The notes under the pieces are model-generated. The model did not search any database and was not told the origin of the DNA. It worked only from the letters and a program-made list of their open reading frames with translations. Both the position numbers and the translations under genes were made by a program. From the NCBI GenBank assembly GCA_034096865.1, contig JAWQFJ010008776.1, positions 7,501-17,892 on the forward strand: a stretch of DNA of 10,392 nt, read 5' to 3'. This stretch comes from Theodoxus fluviatilis. Lineage: Eukaryota > Mollusca > Gastropoda > Cycloneritida > Neritidae. Below are positions 1-6,896 of the stretch, one piece after another; within the stretch, counting starts at the first letter, position 1; each line of letters starts with the position of its first letter.

Positions 1-263
1 GTCATCTTTTGGCCATTACTGGCGGGTCGGCATCAAAGAGAGGTGCCACTGTCTGGGGCATGTGCTGGCGGCTGCTTCCAAATACTAGTTCTCCTGGGCC
101 CCTAGCCCCAGGCCCGCGCCCTGTTTTTGCTCTCTGCCTCTCTTCCCTCGACTTTTCTGCAGATTGTACCAAGATTCGGTCACAGTTGCATTTTGCAGCC
201 TTTCCGAGTCTGCAGAAGCGCAAAAGGTTTCTGGTTTAAGAGTCAATATCTTATGCACCTTTC

Positions 264-380
264 TATAAAAAGTAACAGCATTATTTTTTAAACTACATTT
301 TGGACATTTTGGTAATGATACCTATTACACGAACGTTGTCATATAGCATACAATGTCAAAATCTACGTATAAAAAGTGAA
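264..380 (+). promoter_or_regulatory. Two TATA-like motifs 104 bp apart
   Basis: TATAAAAAGT occurs at 264-273 and again at 368-377, each in an AT-rich context, about 300-400 bp upstream of the gag-like ATG. They could be TATA boxes of a former LTR promoter, or chance motifs in AT-rich DNA. No transcription start can be seen from sequence alone. Confidence 0.2.
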
Positions 381-488
381 TTCTGCAACGTCATACTTTT
401 TAATATTCATACAATGTAGGCCGTGACGATCCCCCCCCCCCCCTTTTACTGCTGATTTACTCACCTGTGGTATGTAGGTTACAGTGAC

Positions 489-554
489 CGCCAATCATGC
501 TAGAAATAGCAATTGTTATAGTGTGTCGTGGAGGTGACCCGCCTAGCCAATCAG
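489..554 (+). promoter_or_regulatory. Pair of CCAAT motifs upstream of gag
   Basis: CCAATCA occurs at 491-497 and CCAATCAG at 547-554, both in the forward orientation and 56 bp apart. These fit the NF-Y core. Their position 130-190 bp before the gag-like ATG suits an old LTR/leader promoter, but they carry little weight without LTR boundaries. Confidence 0.2.
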
Positions 555-678
555 TGTCCACGGTGTGATTAAGAGATTGAGACCAAAAGTTGACCTATAG
601 TGTCCCTCTGTCCAGTGCACAGACGAGGAGTGACTAAAAATATCTTAACCCGAATTATGTTGCTGTGGATTGAGGTGA

Positions 679-987
679 TTGATGACCTTTTCAGCAGAGT
701 TGCCGATTATTACTGAGATTTTGTCATTGGATAAGGCCGGTTTGGAGGCAATGATAGAGAAGTTTGGTTTGCACTCTAGCAAAAGCGATATTAAAGTTAT
801 CTTGCAGGAAATTCTACTCAAATTCGTAGGAGAAAAGAAACGTGAGAATGAGGGCGAGAGGAAGATGCCTGTCACTGAACGAGAACCAATCTCTGCGGAT
901 GCCTCTGTCAGGTTGTGGGAGATCGAGCTAGGGGAAAAACGATTAGAGATGGAGAGAGAAGAAAAGAAGAGAGAGAAAGAGAGATAA
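679..987 (+). pseudogene. gag: gag N-terminal fragment
   Basis: The first in-frame ATG pair is at 679. The 102 codons start with a small acidic/hydrophobic region (ELPIITEILSL) and continue into a highly charged, probably helical stretch (RLWEIELGEKRLEMEREEKK). Gag proteins of Gmr1-like elements have this layout: a short N-terminal domain, then a charged coiled-coil-like stretch rich in E, R and K, then the capsid/SCAN-like core. The frame ends at a TAA at 985-987 inside the purine repeat, while the gag core resumes in another frame from about 1140. I infer that repeat-length changes split one original gag frame. Assignment of this N-terminal part rests on position and character rather than a strong motif. 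Confidence 0.6.
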
Positions 988-1260
988 AGAGAGAGAGAGA
1001 GAGGAGAGGGAGAAGGAGAGAGAATTACAGAGAGAGATGGAGAGAAGGAGAGGGAGAAAGAGAGAGGGAGAGGAGAGGGAGAAAGACAGAGAGTTTTAGA
1101 GAGAGAAGTTAGAGATGGAAAGAAGGAGAGAGGAGATAAAGAGAGAGAATAGAGAGAGAAAGGGAGGAAAATCAGAGGCGACATGATCTAGAATTGAAGA
1201 AGCTGGAGGTTAAGGAGAGAGAGAAAGAAAGAGAGAGGGCGAGACGAGAGCATGAGGAAG
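950..1260 (+). repeat. Expanded GA-rich purine tract inside gag
   Basis: About 300 bases are almost pure A/G, mostly GAGAGA and GGAGAGA variants. Translated, the tract gives alternating R/E/K in several frames, which matches the charged segment expected at this point in gag. It contains stops in each frame (for example 985-987 and 1110-1112). It looks like a microsatellite that grew from an E/R-coding stretch. It is a homopurine tract able to form triplex DNA. Confidence 0.85.
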
Positions 1261-1946
1261 AACCTGATATGAGAAAGTATCAAGGGATCCCGAAGTTTAC
1301 TGAAGAGAATGTAGAAGCCTTCTTTACTACGTTTGAAAGGCAAGCAGAAAGCTTGGAGTGGAAGAAAGAGAAGTGGTATGTCATTTTGGGTAGCGTTTTG
1401 ACTGGAAAAGCTCAGGAAGTGTACAACACTCTACCCATAGACGAAGTCAGAGAGTACAATACACTGAAGGAAGAAATCCTGAAGAAGTATGGTCTCACCA
1501 CAGAAGCATATCGTCAAAAGTTCCGGAATTGTAGGAAGAGAGAGAGAGAGACGTACCGAGATAATGCGTGCCGGGTACGAGGAGCGTTTGATCGGTGGTG
1601 TTTTGCTGTGGGTGTTGGTGATGACATGGCCAGACTGAAACAGGCGATCATTATGGAGCAGTTTGAGAATTCCGTGAGAGAAGAGATTAGGATCTACTTG
1701 GGGGAGAGGAAGATCGATGAAGTCAATAAGGCAGCTTCTCTGGCAGATGATTATCACTTGCTCCACACGACTGGAGGACCGAAGAAAGGCAAATGGGACG
1801 GGAGGAGTCCTGGAGTGGAGAGAAGTGGCAGGGCAGTTGATGCACTCAGAGGGAATGGAGGGAGAAGCAAGAGAGCAGTTTCCACAGGCAGAGGGAATGA
1901 TGGTGGAAAGAAGAGAGGTGAAACGGCTGTGCAAACACTGTGCTGA
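1140..1946 (+). pseudogene. gag: gag core (SCAN/capsid-like) fragment
   Basis: Frame 3 is open from 1140, after a TAA at 1137-1139, to a TGA at 1944-1946. After a charged stretch (LELKKLEVKEREKE) it reads FTEENVEAFFTTFERQAESL, then WKKEKWYVILGSVLTGKAQE, then EAYRQKFRNCRKRERETY. This is the characteristic pattern of the gag core of Gmr1-like elements, from which the vertebrate SCAN domain was derived. It continues through EQFENSVREEIRIYLGERKI and ASLADDYHLLH, followed by a basic Gly/Arg/Lys tail that would normally lead to a CCHC zinc knuckle. No knuckle or protease follows. At about 1880-1925 integrase residues appear in frame 1. Gag would bind and package element RNA in cytoplasmic particles; this copy is broken. 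Confidence 0.8.
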
Positions 1947-2778
1947 GTGCCAGGTAGCAGGGAAGAAGGGCCTTAGTGAACCCAGAGCTTGTCTTAGACC
2001 CATTCCTGTGGTGAAGGAACCATTTTCCCGAGTGTTAATGGACTGTGTTGGTCCCCTCCCGAGAGGTCGAGGAGGATTTCAGTACCTGCTCACATTGATG
2101 TGCTGCAAAATCCGTGACAGAGGCCATGTTGAAATTCGTTACGATGTTTGAATTGCCGAGGGAAGTGCAAACTGACCGGGGCACCAACTTCATGTCAAAG
2201 AGTTTCGGCAGGGCTCTGAAAGGCTTTGGTATCTCACATGTGGTGAGCAGTCCTACTACCCTCAAAGTCAGGGAGGGCTAGAACGTTTCCATCATTCCTT
2301 GAAGGAAATGTTAAGATGTTATTGTGACGGCGAGCCTCATAAGTGGCCGGATGGCCAACCGTTTGTTATGTTCGCCGCCAGAGATGCTGTTCAAGAATCG
2401 TTAGGATTCACCCCCTTTGAGCTCGTGTTTGGACATGAAGTGAGAGGCCCCTTGAAAATTGTAAAATAGAAATGGTTGAATGGGATTGAGGAAATGGATG
2501 TACCGTCGTACGTAAGTGTCTTGAAAGAAAGAATGCTGAAAGCAGTTGAGTGTGTGAATGCCCACTTGGGTAAAGCAAAAAGACGAATGAAAGAATGGTA
2601 CGACAGAAAAGCACGAGAAAGACAATTTGAGCCTGGTGACAAGGTGCTGGTGTTGATGCCAATCCCAGGTAGTTCTCTCTCAGCTCAATATTCAGGACCA
2701 TTCGAGGTGACGAAACGTGTGGGAGAAGTGACCTACATTATCAGCCCCCCAGAAGGTCGTTGCAAAGAGAGAATGTAA
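1885..2778 (+). pseudogene. pol: Integrase fragment of pol, frameshifted
   Basis: The C-terminal half of the HHCC zinc domain (LCKHCAECQ, about 1924-1950, frame 1) is followed by the DDE core. The first Asp is in LMDCVGPLP (codon 2041-2043), the second in VQTDRGTNF (2174-2176, frame 2), and the Glu in GGLERFHHSL (2281-2283, frame 1). Second-Asp to Glu spacing fits D35E if one base is missing near 2253. About 13-14 codons seem lost at about 2105, where the frame also changes. A TAG at 2467-2469 breaks the frame after FGHEVRGPLKIVK. The C-terminal part has a GPY/F-type module (QYSGPFEV, about 2686-2710). The frame ends at 2778 while NVNMLK resumes in the RT frame, so one more indel lies at about 2770. 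The two zinc-binding histidines are missing. It would have inserted element cDNA into the genome. Confidence 0.85.
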
Positions 2779-4100
2779 ACATGTTGAAAGCGTGTCGAGA
2801 GTACGAGGATAAGATGAAGAGTGGAAGTGTGGGTGTGGTTATGATTGAACATGGAGGAGATGAGAATCCTCCAGGAAGGGAGAATGAAAGTGAGGAGGAA
2901 ACTGGGACGGGGTTAGAATTGACCAATGCAAATCGATATCTACATCAGGACGAGATGCTGGGTCATTTGAGTGAGAGAGAGAGACAGGGAGTGAAAGCAC
3001 TTTTAGACAGATTTCCCATGTTGTTCACGGATGTACCGCGCCGGACACACCTAGTGGTACATGACGTAGAGTTGCTAGACAAGAGCACGCGGCCGGTGAA
3101 GCAACATGCATATAGAGTCACGGGTGAGAAGAAAGATGCATTGAGGCGAGAGGTGCAAACCCTCCTAAAGAATGATTTGATAGAACATAGCTCTAGCAGC
3201 TGGAATTCCCCGTGTGTCATGGTCAGAAAGGGTGTGAATGAGTGGCAAATGTGCACCGACTATCGTAGAGTGAATGCAGTGACAAAGACCGATTTCTACC
3301 CCATTCCTCGTATTGATGACTGTGAAGACAATGCGAGGAAGGCGAAATTTATCTCTAAGATAGATCTCCTCAAAGGTTACTATGGGATTCCCCTCTCTGA
3401 TAGAGCCAAAGAAATATCGGCCTTTGTGACATCCGATGGTCTCTACCAATACAAAGTTCTTCCCTTCGGACTAAAAAACGCCCCTGCTACCTTCCAAAGG
3501 TTAGTCAACGAACTTATAAGAGATATCCCAGGTTGCCAGGCCTACATAGATGATATTGTAATTAGTAGTGATGACTGGGACGAGCACATGTTCCGGTTAG
3601 AGCAATTGTTTTGCCGTCTGAGGGAAGCCAACCTGACTGTAAATCTCGCCAAGAGCGAATTCGGGAAGGTCCCTATTATGTATCTGGAGCATGAGGTTGG
3701 AAGTGGAAAAGTGCAAACTAGACAGGAGAAAGTACAGACTATCAAAGCGATGCCGATCCCCACGAACTGCAAGGCTGTAAGTAGATTCTTGGGTATGGTG
3801 GGGTACTACCGTCGTTTCTGTTACAACTTCGCACAGCTTGCACTCCCACTGACAAGCTTGTTGAAGAAGGGGAGAAGGTTTCATTGGGATGAAAAGTGTC
3901 AAAAGAGTTTCGAGGGGCTCAAGCGAATGCTCTTGTGTGACTCTGTACTGAAAACCCCCGACCACAGCCAACCTTTTAAACTTATGGTGGATGCTTCTGA
4001 CTTAACGATGGGCGCAGTGCTGGTGCAACTAGATGAAAATAACCTTGAGCACCCGGTGGCCTATTTCTCTAAGAAATTCCTGTCTTATCAGAGAAATTAT
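2760..4100 (+). pseudogene. pol: Reverse transcriptase and start of RNase H, 3'-truncated pol
   Basis: About 447 uninterrupted codons in frame 3; the start is internal to pol, not a true start codon. Counting from 2760, a linker (about residues 1-90) leads to RT. Motifs seen are MCTDYRRVN (164-172), IDLLKGYY with the first catalytic Asp at 202, LPFGLKNAPATFQRL (234-248), and YIDD at 262-265 (3543-3554). The thumb/connection has RFLGMVGYYRRFC (342-354). RNase H begins at KLMVDASD, with its first catalytic Asp at 411 (3990-3992), and continues to VAYFSKKFLSYQRNY. The next expected residues, including the catalytic Glu, are absent because tandem 35-bp repeats begin at 4101. RT would copy element RNA into DNA. 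RT catalytic residues look intact, but RNase H is cut. Confidence 0.92.
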
Positions 4101-4204
4101 CCCTCCAGGTTTACTGGAGGTCCTACAGACTTTATCCCTCCAGGTTTACTGGAGGTCCTACAGACTTTATCCCTCCAGGTTTACTGGAGGTCCTACAGAC
4201 TTTA

Positions 4205-4205
<1 letters not shown>
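4101..4205 (+). repeat. Three identical 35-bp tandem repeats with hairpins
   Basis: Units at 4101-4135, 4136-4170 and 4171-4205 are identical. Each contains the perfect inverted repeat CCTCCAG-GTTTA-CTGGAGG (7-bp stem, 5-base loop). The array begins exactly where the RNase H coding sequence ends and runs directly into a (CTGT)n tract. There are no unique spacers. The right half (CTGGAGGTCC...TTTATCTGTCTG) resembles the junction that precedes copy B of the dispersed repeat at 6024-6056. Confidence 0.95.
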
Positions 4206-4242
<37 letters not shown>

Positions 4243-4664
4243 CCGTCTCCACGGCTTATATCTCAAAAACTACTGGACGGATTTCCTTGAGATTTTGCAC
4301 ACTGACTGGAAGTTAGGTCCGATTTAATATTATCAAATTTTCAGAATCGAGGTTTGAAAAGAAAGTGACTTTTTTACATTTTGGTGTTTTAATGAAAACG
4401 ATTCAACAGACTCCATTTTGCAAAATCTGTGACGTTATCATTTGACGTCGAATAAAGTGACGTCATTTGCGAGGAGATTTTCGATCCTATATGCAAGAAG
4501 AATTTCGAAACACCTGGGGAGGAATGGCGAAATTCCAACATGTGCGACGTCATCAATAACGTGACGTCATTTGCGAGGACAGTTTATAGGAGAATTAATT
4601 TAGATAGATAGATATGTCCTCAGATGTCTTAGGCTGCGAGGCCTTTATCTGATCTTTTGATCAG
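4206..4664 (+). repeat. Dispersed repeat, copy A
   Basis: (CTGT)n at 4206-4241 is followed by a core from 4242 that begins CCCGTCTCCACGGC. Copies B (6076) and C (6989) share this core. A and B differ by about four substitutions over roughly 238 bases by my count. The core ends in a region with several GACGTC motifs. In A a further part (4478-4600) repeats the GTGACGTCATTTGCGAGGA motif, then come a short GATA tract (4602-4614) and two small hairpins: AGGC/GCCT at 4631-4644 and CTGATC-TTTT-GATCAG at 4649-4664. No protein is encoded: the open frame across the core is also present in B and C but has no recognised domain. It is a non-autonomous mobile repeat of unknown class; a Helentron-derived, SINE or LINE-tail origin are all possible. 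Confidence 0.75.
4458..4569 (+). promoter_or_regulatory. Cluster of CRE-type TGACGTCA palindromes in copy A
   Basis: Full TGACGTCA palindromes occur at 4458-4465 and 4562-4569, with partial sites TTGACGTCG at 4442-4450 and CGACGTCA at 4545-4552. TGACGTCA is the consensus for CREB/ATF-family factors. Whether these sites are used is not shown by the sequence. One matching full site is kept in copy B at 6292-6299. Confidence 0.35.
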
Positions 4665-4675
4665 TACTTATGGCT

Positions 4676-4852
4676 ACTCTCACTCTCTCTCTGTCTCTCT
4701 CTCTGTCTCATTGTCTCTCTGTCTCTCTCTCTCTGTCTCTCTCTCTCTCTCTCGATCTCTCTCGATCTCTCTCGATCTCTCTCCCACCCACCCTCTTACT
4801 CTCATTCTCTCTTCCCTTCCTCCCCTTTTCGCAGCTCCCCTCCCCCCCTCTT

Positions 4853-4924
<72 letters not shown>

Positions 4925-5048
4925 ACCCACCCTCTTACTCTCATTCTCTCTTCCCTTCCTCTCCTTTTCCCAGCTTCCCCCCCCCCCCTCTCTCTCTCTC
5001 TCACTCTCTCTCTGTCTCTCTCTCTCTCTCTCTCTGTCTGTTCCTCTG

Positions 5049-5093
<45 letters not shown>

Positions 5094-5145
5094 ACCCACC
5101 CTCTTACTCTCATTCTCTCTTCCCTTCCTCCCCATTTTCCCAGCT

Positions 5146-5189
<44 letters not shown>

Positions 5190-5286
5190 GTCTCTCTCTG
5201 TCTCTCTCTCTGTCTCTCTCTGTGTCTCTCTCTGTGTCTCTCTCTCTGTCTCTCTCTCTCTCCCTCTCTCTCTCACTCTCTCTCTC

Positions 5287-5338
<52 letters not shown>

Positions 5339-5453
5339 ACCCACCCTCTTACTCTCATTCTCTCTTCCCTTCCTCCCCTTTTCCCAGCTCCCCTCCCACC
5401 CTCTCTCTCTGTCTCTCTCTCTGTCTCTGTCTCTCTCTCTGTCTCTCTCTCTG

Positions 5454-5495
<42 letters not shown>

Positions 5496-5496
5496 C
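4676..5496 (+). repeat. Long (CT)n pyrimidine tract with interspersed modules
   Basis: About 820 bases are nearly all C/T, made of CTCTCT, CTCTGT and CTCTCGAT variants. Its six-frame translations give Leu-Ser or Arg-Glu repeats and are not genes. Four similar non-simple modules are embedded (see the 4783-5400 entry). The tract begins about 12 bases after the last hairpin of copy A and ends at a small AT-rich segment leading to an AATAAA signal. Confidence 0.95.
4783..5400 (+). repeat. Four copies of a 65-70 bp module within the CT tract
   Basis: Modules start at 4783, 4922, 5091 and 5336. Each reads CCCACCCACC, CTCTTACTCTCATTCTC, TTCCCTTCCT, then a T-rich run and CAGCTYCCC. Spacing grows from 139 to 169 to 245 bp because the simple-repeat spacers vary in length. 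On the + strand each module resembles a 3' splice site: a CTTAC branch-point-like motif, a polypyrimidine run, and a CAG about 35 bases later. Pyrimidine-rich composition makes such matches easy, so function is speculative. Confidence 0.7.
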
Positions 5497-5592
5497 ACAT
5501 TTGAATATTTTGCCTCAAGGGCTGAATGTAAGTAAGAAAGGCAATACTGCCTAATTCACTACCCTTGTAAAATAAAGTTCGTTCGTTCGTTC
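5497..5592 (+). repeat. Putative 3' end of a repeat: AATAAA followed by (GTTC)4
   Basis: After the CT tract a short AT-rich stretch leads to AATAAA at 5571-5576 and then GTTC repeated four times at 5577-5592, followed by CTGTCTGTC. A polyadenylation signal abutting a short tetranucleotide tail is typical of the 3' ends of non-LTR elements or SINEs in invertebrates. No coding sequence precedes it, so the parent element is unknown. Confidence 0.4.
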
Positions 5593-5722
5593 TGTCTGTC
5601 CTGACTTAAGCGCAACAACTTGGTACTGGTAGTCTGTTGGCTTGGCCTAATGGCAGTGAATCGATAATAAACTTGGCAGAAATAGACCTTAAGTATCCTA
5701 AAATGTACAAGACCACTCAAAT
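5593..5722. other. Short unassigned stretch
   Basis: This AT-leaning sequence has no recognisable coding region or repeat. It may belong to the left part of the duplicated segment that becomes clearly alignable to 7644 onward at about 5723. Confidence 0.4.
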
Positions 5723-6048
5723 TTCATGAACTATCATCCATTTTTATACAATTTACAGTGCAACATATGAAGCGAGGGAGTTTACAGAAAAGAGCGTTAT
5801 AATTCCTTTACAAACACGTAGTAACATCAGTTGCCAAATGAATGGCTCAGATGGTAAAGCGCTGGACAATTGTAACGTTAGGTCATGCGTGAACGGATTC
5901 GAATCCGCGCTGAAACTTTTTTCGAACCCGACCTGTTTTTTGTGTTTTTGTGTGTGTTTTTCCCCCCCTCTTTTCTCAAGAGATTGCGGGTTTGAACCCA
6001 ATTTTTTGTGTGTGCCAAAACCTGGAGGTTCAGCGCCAGCGGTTTTTA
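5723..6048 (+). repeat. Duplicated segment, copy 1 (tRNA-like unit plus B-box-rich body)
   Basis: This segment aligns by eye with 7644-7983. Shared blocks are CTATCATCCATTTTT and CAATTTACAGTGCAA at the left, a tRNA-like unit in the middle, a T/GT-rich body with two further B-box-like palindromes (TTCGAACCC at 5921-5929 and GGGTTTGAACCC at 5988-5999), and a right-hand 34-bp block at 6015-6048 identical to 7950-7983. Identity in the left part is roughly 70%. Right after the 34-bp block comes a TG/CTGT tract and copy B of the dispersed repeat, whereas copy 2 continues into unrelated sequence. Confidence 0.7.
5838..5922 (+). pseudogene. tRNA-like unit with A and B boxes and a T-run, copy 1
   Basis: An A-box match TGGCTCAGATGG lies at 5843-5854 and a B-box-like palindrome CGGATTCGAATCCG at 5894-5907, with A and B about 53 bases apart. 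A run of six T (5917-5922) follows closely and is a standard RNA polymerase III terminator. I could not fold a convincing acceptor stem or anticodon arm, so this is not a functional tRNA gene. It is either a decayed tRNA copy or the head of a tRNA-derived SINE. Confidence 0.6.
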
Positions 6049-6390
6049 TCTGTCTGTGTGTGTGTGTGTGTCTGTCCCGTCTCCACGGCTTATATCTCAA
6101 AAACTACTGGACGGATTTCCTTGAGATTTTGCACACTGACTGGAAGTTAGGTCCGATTCAATATTATCAAATTTTCAGAATCGAGGTTTGAAAAGAAAGT
6201 GACTTTTTTACATTTTGGTGTTTCAATGAAAACGATTCAACAGACTCCATTTTGCAAAATCTGTGACGTGATCATTTGACGTCGAATAACGTGACGTCAT
6301 TTGCGAGGAGATTTTTGAAGGAGGGTGAATAGAATAGAATAGAATAGAATTCTTCGGCTTGCTTAGGCGTCCAGGGCCTATCGCCGATTC
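6049..6390 (+). repeat. Dispersed repeat, copy B
   Basis: A mixed CTGT/TG tract (6049-6075) leads into the core starting at 6076, nearly identical to copy A. Copy B keeps the TGACGTCA site at 6292-6299 and then diverges from A at about 6315. It has an AGAAT pentanucleotide tail (about 6327-6350) and a nested hairpin: CGGC 6355-6358 with GCCG 6383-6386, enclosing TAGGC 6364-6368 with GCCTA 6376-6380. Copy A has a comparable GATA tract and AGGC/GCCT hairpin at its end. This suggests a shared terminal structure: simple-repeat tail plus hairpin. Confidence 0.75.
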
Positions 6391-6476
6391 TGGTAGTTCT
6401 CTGGCTGTATTTTTATTGTTCTTGGCCCGTATTCACGACGGCGATTTATCTTTTTAACACTCGATTTATCTCCTAT

Positions 6477-6602
6477 CCCCGATTTATCTTGACTTCGGTT
6501 TAAATTCTCCTATTCATGACGGCGATTTAGCCCTAAACTCGCGTCAAAGCAGAGTGTTAAACTATTCTCCCGAAGTCGGCAAGATAAATAGATAAACCGG
6601 GG
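6477..6602. repeat. Imperfect inverted repeat upstream of the Harbinger ORF
   Basis: CCCCGATTTATCTTGACTTCGG at 6477-6498 is the near reverse complement of 6570-6602 (which has two short insertions). Nearby AACACTCG at 6457-6464 pairs approximately with AGAGTGTT at 6551-6558. The DNA could form a long hairpin just before the transposase start. Subterminal inverted repeats are common transposase-binding sites, but this use is inferred. Confidence 0.6.
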
Positions 6603-6619
6603 TTATCGAGAGAGGCAAG

Positions 6620-6838
6620 ATGGCAGCGATTGTGCTTAAGAAACGAATTCATGACAATCTGTTAAGGAAAAACCGAGTATTCCGAGACCGAAGGCACCCG
6701 TTAGAAGTATTTAATGATGAAGAGGTGTTCAGAAAGTTTCGATTCCATCGAAAGGAAATCTTGGCCATCACCGACGAGATCCATAAAGAAATCAGTCGAA
6801 CCCAGAATTATTCAAAGGCACAGCAACCGAAAGAATGA
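6620..6838 (+). pseudogene. Harbinger transposase (HARBI1-like) N-terminal fragment
   Basis: There are 72 codons from an ATG at 6620. The translation has the typical N-terminus of Harbinger transposase-derived nucleases: VLKKRIHDNLLRKNRVFRDR, HPLEVFNDEEVFRKFRFHRK and EILAITDEIHKEI. Family members are about 350 residues long and carry a DDE nuclease domain further on, none of which is present here. The frame closes with TGA at 6836-6838. A plausible continuation in another frame (QALMTLSRIL, 6847-6876) suggests a frameshift before the (GT)n tract cuts the gene at about 6898. In its family this protein works with a Myb-like partner to cut and move the transposon DNA; this copy cannot. Confidence 0.7.
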
Positions 6839-6896
6839 CGTCGTCAGGCACTTATGACGCTATCACGCATTTTGCACGTGTTAACTCTACACATTC

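Larger units (their letters stand above)
1..640. other. Upstream region without a recognisable gene; possible retroelement leader
   Basis: The first 240 bases are moderately GC-rich and open on both strands for about 75 codons, but neither translation resembles a family I know. From about 240 the sequence is AT-rich, then has a 13-C run at 431-443 and two CCAAT motifs. It lies directly upstream of the gag-like reading frame at 679, so part of it could be a decayed 5' LTR or leader. I could not identify LTR ends or a tRNA primer-binding site, and no 3' LTR is present for comparison. Confidence 0.4.
679..4100 (+). mobile_element. Degenerate Gmr1-like Ty3/gypsy LTR retrotransposon, truncated at both informative ends
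   Basis: Coding remnants lie in the order gag, integrase, reverse transcriptase, RNase H start. The integrase shows a DDE triad with the usual 35-residue D-E spacing, a GPF module, and then an NMLK-containing linker running straight into RT. This gag-INT-RT-RH order, with a SCAN-like gag, is the known signature of the Gmr1 group of Ty3/gypsy elements. Protease and the CCHC knuckle are absent. Frames change at about 985-1140, 2105, 2253 and 2775, a stop interrupts integrase at 2467-2469, and coding ends sharply at 4100 within RNase H. No LTRs, primer-binding site or polypurine tract were found. The copy cannot be autonomous. Confidence 0.85.

Noticed and set aside
2..239. Overlapping frames of about 75 codons on both strands
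   Set aside because: Neither resembles a known protein and both depend on a short GC-rich stretch at the window edge.
645..1184. 179-codon - strand frame rich in Ser, Leu, Pro and Phe
   Set aside because: It is the reverse of the gag N-terminus and GA tract; the + strand reading fits a known gag layout.
4101..4205. Possible CRISPR-like array in the 35-bp repeats
   Set aside because: The units are directly abutting with no spacers, in eukaryotic repeat DNA next to a retroelement.
4242..4316. RNase H/pol continuing to the stop at 4316
   Set aside because: After 4100 the frame is made of the 35-mers, CTGT repeats and the copy A core, which also occurs without pol in copies B and C.
4657..5554. 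Long open frames of Ser/Leu repeats (+ strand) and Arg/Glu repeats (- strand)
   Set aside because: They are translations of the (CT)n tract: dinucleotide repeats rarely contain stops. No domain, and no codon or composition signal of a gene.
5838..5922. Functional tRNA gene
   Set aside because: A and B boxes are present but no acceptor stem or credible anticodon arm can be drawn, and the A-B spacing is long.
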